Shown: positions 63,697 through 64,000 of the stretch, in pieces
Layout of the letters: the number at the start of each line of letters is the position of its first letter
How positions within the stretch are numbered: the first letter of the stretch is position 1
Source: Plut-88900 sp963668115
GTDB lineage: Bacteria; Chloroflexota; Dehalococcoidia; Plut-88900
Length of the DNA: 64,000 nucleotides
Assembly (NCBI GenBank): GCA_963668115.1
Contig: OY764147.1
Location: 2,480,001-2,544,000, forward strand
Direction: 5' to 3'
The notes under the pieces: model-generated
The model's database searches: none
Seen by the model: the letters and a program-made list of their open reading frames with translations, nothing else
Told to the model about the DNA's origin: nothing
Translations under genes and position numbers: made by a program

Positions 63697-63993
63697 TTAG
63701 GAAGACTCCAGCCCCGACTCCCTAACCGAAATACTCCTCGGCTTGTTCGGGCCTGGATTATCGAGCGCAACCTCATACAGATACTCCCCCGGCGACGCCA
63801 GCATCGCCCCCGTGCTCGCCTCCGACCCCCGGCTCCCGTACCTACCTCGTACTGACCTCACCGTCCCCGTCTCCCCGACCAGCGTCGAATCCACGGCATA
63901 AATCGCCACCCTCACCCGTGCCCCGAGGCTGAAAATCGGCGGGTCTCCCCCATCTCCCCGCTCCCGCAATCCCCGCTCCCTGAACCTCCCCAC
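63697..63993 (-). CDS. Hypothetical small SH3-like (KOW-type) protein, possibly 5'-incomplete
   Basis: I do not recognise the family. The 98-aa product has a core GARVRVAIYAVDSTLVGETGTVRSVRGRYG and GEYLYEVALDNPGPNKPRSISVRESGLE, a beta-rich pattern like small SH3/KOW barrels. The N-terminus (MGRFRERGLRERGDGG) is close to the window edge and low in complexity, so the true start may be the GDPPIFSLGARVRV region or beyond. It is separated from the ATPase by 217 bp and is probably not part of that system. Confidence 0.5.
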   Translation of the reverse strand: MGRFRERGLRERGDGGDPPIFSLGARVRVAIYAVDSTLVGETGTVRSVRGRYGSRGSEASTGAMLASPGEYLYEVALDNPGPNKPRSISVRESGLESS

Positions 63994-64000
63994 GCATCTC

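Overview
The window looks like a high-GC chromosome segment of a Chloroflexota bacterium, most likely a SAR202-like or Dehalococcoidia-type lineage. The evidence is indirect: tandem paralogues of catabolic families (enolase superfamily, amidohydrolase-2, M24 ectoine-hydrolase-like, luciferase-like and FAD amine oxidoreductases), a DUF951 gene, split glycine decarboxylase, and abundant palindromic intergenic repeats. No rRNA, tRNA or CRISPR array was found. By eye the + strand is G-rich from about 3 to 21 kb and C-rich from about 32 to 61 kb whichever strand is coding, so a replication-strand switch of terminus type may lie between 21 and 32 kb.

Layout. 0-3 kb: end of a 2-oxoacid dehydrogenase E1-beta, E2, and a rhamnonate-dehydratase-like enzyme. 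3-8.4 kb (minus strand): amidohydrolase, MaoC-like protein, two tandem FAD amine oxidoreductases, a PhnB-like VOC protein. 8.7-10.6 kb: gatC-gatA and a candidate small RNA. 10.6-11.9 kb: AT-richer accessory genes, including a PD-(D/E)XK-like protein. 12.1-18.3 kb: an operon-like run of a duplicated SagB-type oxidoreductase, three tandem DoeA-like hydrolases and a luciferase-like enzyme. 18.4-20.8 kb: two tandem amidohydrolases. 20.8-21.8 kb: a 1-kb gene-free region with helically phased GATTG motifs and a structured, possibly transcribed element. 21.8-28.4 kb: a probable selenocysteine peroxiredoxin (UGA exactly at the peroxidatic position), alpha/beta hydrolase, ABC exporter, hicBA, CoA-transferase, VOC protein, dienelactone hydrolase. 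28.5-34.4 kb: DUF1232, HflK/HflC-like pair, DUF951, pyrF, sfsA, DNA glycosylase, and an 11-residue-repeat protein. 34.4-38 kb: tungstate uptake operon tupABC with a divergent HTH plus binding-domain regulator. 38-43 kb: a second candidate small RNA, NIPSNAP protein, and the glycine cleavage system gcvT-gcvH-gcvPA-gcvPB. 43-47 kb: lipoprotein, two sarcosine/D-amino-acid-oxidase-like flavoproteins, a 43-aa membrane protein, RidA. 47.5-48.6 kb: an IS110-family insertion. 49-59 kb: pyrimidine genes pyrR-pyrB-carA-carB-pyrK, interrupted by vapBC, a HAD phosphatase and two GIY-YIG cassettes. 58.9-61.6 kb: a propeller lipoprotein, then a PadR regulator with arsM. 61.6-63.5 kb: an AAA ATPase with a TOPRIM-like partner, a candidate defence pair.

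The most interesting loci are these. (1) Two tandem GIY-YIG cassettes each carry a copy of the first 16 codons of carB and sit exactly in front of intact carB, as expected of a selfish element that splits the 5' end of a gene and restores it; the copy next to carB has lost its catalytic Glu. (2) The Sec-peroxiredoxin candidate. (3) Two loci (about 21.6 and 48.6 kb) share homologous sequence that starts just downstream of sigma-70-like promoters, suggesting an unrecognised RNA family. (4) A perfect match to the PyrR binding-loop consensus lies just upstream of the pyrR ribosome-binding site. (5) Two compact promoter-hairpin-terminator units look like orphan small RNAs.
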